Part shown: one piece after another, positions 6,682 through 7,843 of the stretch
Numbering within the stretch: position 1 is the first letter of the stretch
Layout: each line of letters begins with the position of its first letter
Source: Pseudomonadota bacterium
Lineage (GTDB): Bacteria > Pseudomonadota > Alphaproteobacteria > Rhizobiales > Xanthobacteraceae
Length of the DNA stretch: 7,843 nt
Assembly: GCA_963205465.1 (NCBI GenBank)
Contig: CAUJKG010000261.1
Location: forward strand, 1-7,843
Direction: 5' to 3'
Translations under genes and position numbers: made by a program
The notes under the pieces: model-generated
What the model saw: only the letters and a program-made list of their open reading frames with translations
The model's database searches: none
Told to the model about the DNA's origin: nothing

Positions 6682-6848
6682 ATGCGGGCCTTCCTTGCGA
6701 TTTCAGGCGCGCAGTCTGTCGCAGGCTGGATAGCGCCTCAATGGGGACCGCAGTTTTTCGCAGTAAAATCCGCGTGCTGAGCCGGTTCCGGCCCGGGAGC
6801 GGCGGCTGCATCAAAAGCAGCCTGTGGGCGGCGCTCTTTAGGCTTCCC

Positions 6849-6874
6849 TTGACCCTCGAATCTGGTCTAAGACC
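6849..6874 (+). promoter_or_regulatory. carB: candidate carB -35 box with adjoining operator-like dyad
   Basis: TTGACC (6849-6854) matches a sigma-70 -35 box. GGTCTAAGACC (6864-6874), a perfect 5-bp dyad around a single A, begins 9 bases later. The only -10-like string, CTAAGA, is inside the dyad and too close (about 12-13 bases) for a normal promoter, so the promoter reading is weak. The dyad could be a repressor site. An alternative -10, TAAAAT at 6764, lacks a good -35. Confidence 0.2.
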
Positions 6875-6922
6875 GCGCCAGCCGCGGGCCTGCTTTCGCT
6901 ACCCGAGCTTCCGCGAGGATGG

Positions 6923-6952
6923 AAAGGACGCGCGACCGCGCGGCCTTTTTTT
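6923..6952 (+). terminator. intrinsic-terminator-like hairpin in the carB leader (possible attenuator)
   Basis: AAAGG (6923-6927) and CGCGC (6929-6933), loop GACC, then GCGCG (6938-6942) and CC plus Ts (6944-6948) form a stem with one A-G mismatch. Seven Ts (6946-6952) run at its 3' side. Orientation is toward carB, and the T-run ends 15 bases before the carB ATG. No plus-strand gene ends nearby to need a terminator: the last one stops at 2166. Attenuation of carB, or blocking of read-through from upstream, is therefore the natural reading. Structure is visible; function inferred. Confidence 0.65.
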
Positions 6953-6967
6953 GTGCCCGAAGTAGAG

Positions 6968-7843
6968 ATGCCCAAACGCACCGACATAAAATCCATCCTG
7001 ATCGTCGGCGCCGGTCCCATCGTGATCGGCCAGGCCTGCGAATTCGACTATTCCGGCACCCAGGCGTGCAAGGCCCTCAAAGAAGAGGGCTACCGGATCA
7101 TTCTGGTGAACTCCAATCCGGCGACGATCATGACGGACCCGGATCTCGCCGACGCCACCTATATCGAGCCGATCACGCCCGAGATCGTGGCGAAGATCAT
7201 CGAGAAGGAGCGCCCCGACGCGCTCCTGCCGACCATGGGCGGCCAGACCGCGCTCAATACCGCGCTTTCGCTGCGCAAGATGGGCGTACTCGACAAATAT
7301 AACGTGGAGATGATCGGCGCGACCGCCGACGCCATCGACAAGGCCGAAGACCGCGAGCGCTTCCGCGAGGCCATGACCAAGATCGGCCTGTCCACGCCGC
7401 GCTCACACCAGATCAAGACGCTCGGTCAGGCGCTCGATGCGCTCAAAGACATCGGCCTGCCCGCGATCATCCGCCCCTCTTTCACCATGGGCGGCACCGG
7501 CGGCGGCATTGCCTATAACCGCGAGGAATTCATCGATATCGTCGAGCGCGGCATCGACGCCTCCCCGACCAGCGAAGTGCTGATCGAAGAGTCGGTGCTA
7601 GGCTGGAAAGAATACGAGATGGAGGTTGTCCGCGATAAGAAGGACAACTGCATCATCATCTGCTCGATCGAGAACCTCGATCCGATGGGCGTGCATACCG
7701 GCGACTCGATTACCGTCGCGCCGGCGCTGACGCTGACCGACAAAGAATACCAGATCATGCGCGACGCTTCCCTTGCGGTGCTGCGCGAGATCGGCGTCGA
7801 GACCGGCGGCTCCAACGTGCAGTTCGCGGTGAACCCCGAAGAC
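6968..7843 (+). CDS. carB: carbamoyl-phosphate synthase large subunit, N-terminal part (partial)
   Basis: These are the first 292 codons of the large subunit, which uses two ATP, bicarbonate and ammonia from CarA to make carbamoyl phosphate; the full protein is about 1,070-1,110 residues and runs off the window. The start MPKRTDIKSI is nearly identical to E. coli CarB. Visible hallmarks are GAGPIVIGQACEFDYSGTQ (14-32), LPTMGGQTALN (87-97), the ATP-grasp loop RPSFTMGGTGGG (169-180), GWKEYEMEVVRDK (212-224), HTGDSITVAPA (243-253) and GGSNVQFAVNP (280-290), which includes a metal-binding Gln (Q285). The window ends just before the next metal ligand, the Glu of the EMNPR motif. No frameshift is seen. 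The ribosome binding site is weak (GAAG about 6 bases upstream). A terminator-like hairpin precedes it, so transcription is probably attenuated. Confidence 0.98.
   Translation, partial: MPKRTDIKSILIVGAGPIVIGQACEFDYSGTQACKALKEEGYRIILVNSNPATIMTDPDLADATYIEPITPEIVAKIIEKERPDALLPTMGGQTALNTALSLRKMGVLDKYNVEMIGATADAIDKAEDRERFREAMTKIGLSTPRSHQIKTLGQALDALKDIGLPAIIRPSFTMGGTGGGIAYNREEFIDIVERGIDASPTSEVLIEESVLGWKEYEMEVVRDKKDNCIIICSIENLDPMGVHTGDSITVAPALTLTDKEYQIMRDASLAVLREIGVETGGSNVQFAVNPED

Larger units (their letters stand above)
6682..6967. promoter_or_regulatory. divergent lemA-carB regulatory gap
   Basis: These 286 bp hold no gene I can support. They should contain the lemA operon promoter (minus) and the carB promoter and leader (plus). 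Visible elements are four CGCAG copies at 6710, 6720, 6749 and 6759, a TAAAAT at 6764-6769, a hairpin GGCTGC-N7-GCAGCC (6804-6822), TTGACC at 6849 with an adjoining dyad, and a terminator-like hairpin (6923-6952). I could not fix a transcription start in either direction. Confidence 0.5.

Noticed and set aside
6104..6814. Upstream extension of the DUF2207-A frame (would give 868 residues)
   Set aside because: It lies over lemA in another frame, its translation is Arg/Ala-rich without domain character, and a signal peptide plus Shine-Dalgarno mark the true start at 6103.
6741..6965. 74-residue plus-strand frame ending two bases before carB
   Set aside because: No ribosome binding site or family resemblance, and it crosses a terminator-like hairpin. 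Kept only as a speculative leader within the attenuator finding.
6919..7302. 127-residue frame starting at ATG 6919
   Set aside because: It is mostly a frame shadow of carB, and GAGG is directly adjacent to the ATG with no spacing.

Overview
This is a GC-rich alphaproteobacterial chromosome segment, most likely Hyphomicrobiales (Bradyrhizobium/Rhodopseudomonas-like). The assignment is inference. It rests on the carA/carB protein ends, on GC-rich codon use with many antisense shadow frames, and on an intergenic CTCATCC...GGATGAG palindrome resembling dispersed repeats I associate with that group. No phage, transposase, CRISPR, tRNA or rRNA sequence was seen.

The window is framed by the two subunits of carbamoyl-phosphate synthetase. 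The 3' end of carA is on the left (+), and the first 292 codons of carB are on the right (+). About 6.8 kb of unrelated genes lie between them, so the two subunits cannot form a compact carAB operon here.

Layout from left to right: carA end (+); a hairpin at 140-159; a three-gene minus-strand cluster (secreted 169-residue protein, 77-residue cysteine-rich protein, VOC/glyoxalase-fold enzyme) running from 1381 down to 194; a divergent SAM-dependent methyltransferase (+, 1456-2166); a palindromic repeat at the convergent junction (2168-2215); a minus-strand membrane operon lemA, DUF2207-A, DUF2207-B running from 6681 down to 2225; a 286-bp regulatory gap holding a strong terminator-like hairpin; and carB (+).

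The membrane operon is the most distinctive unit. LemA is a single-pass protein with an alpha-helical domain. It is followed by two tandem paralogues of a signal-peptide-bearing, multi-pass YciQ/DUF2207-type protein, both ending in Ser-rich then poly-Gly tails with a terminal Gly-Trp. The lemA/DUF2207-A junction overlaps (ATGATCATG). Only 24 bp separate the two DUF2207 genes, so they are probably co-transcribed and act together at the cytoplasmic membrane. Their biochemical role is unknown.

In the left cluster, the Cys-rich protein and the VOC enzyme overlap by one base (TGATG), which suggests translational coupling. The Shine-Dalgarno of the Cys-rich gene sits in the arm of a perfect 7-bp hairpin. 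The carB leader has an intrinsic-terminator-like hairpin with a T7 tract ending 15 bp before the start codon, which suggests attenuation of carB.
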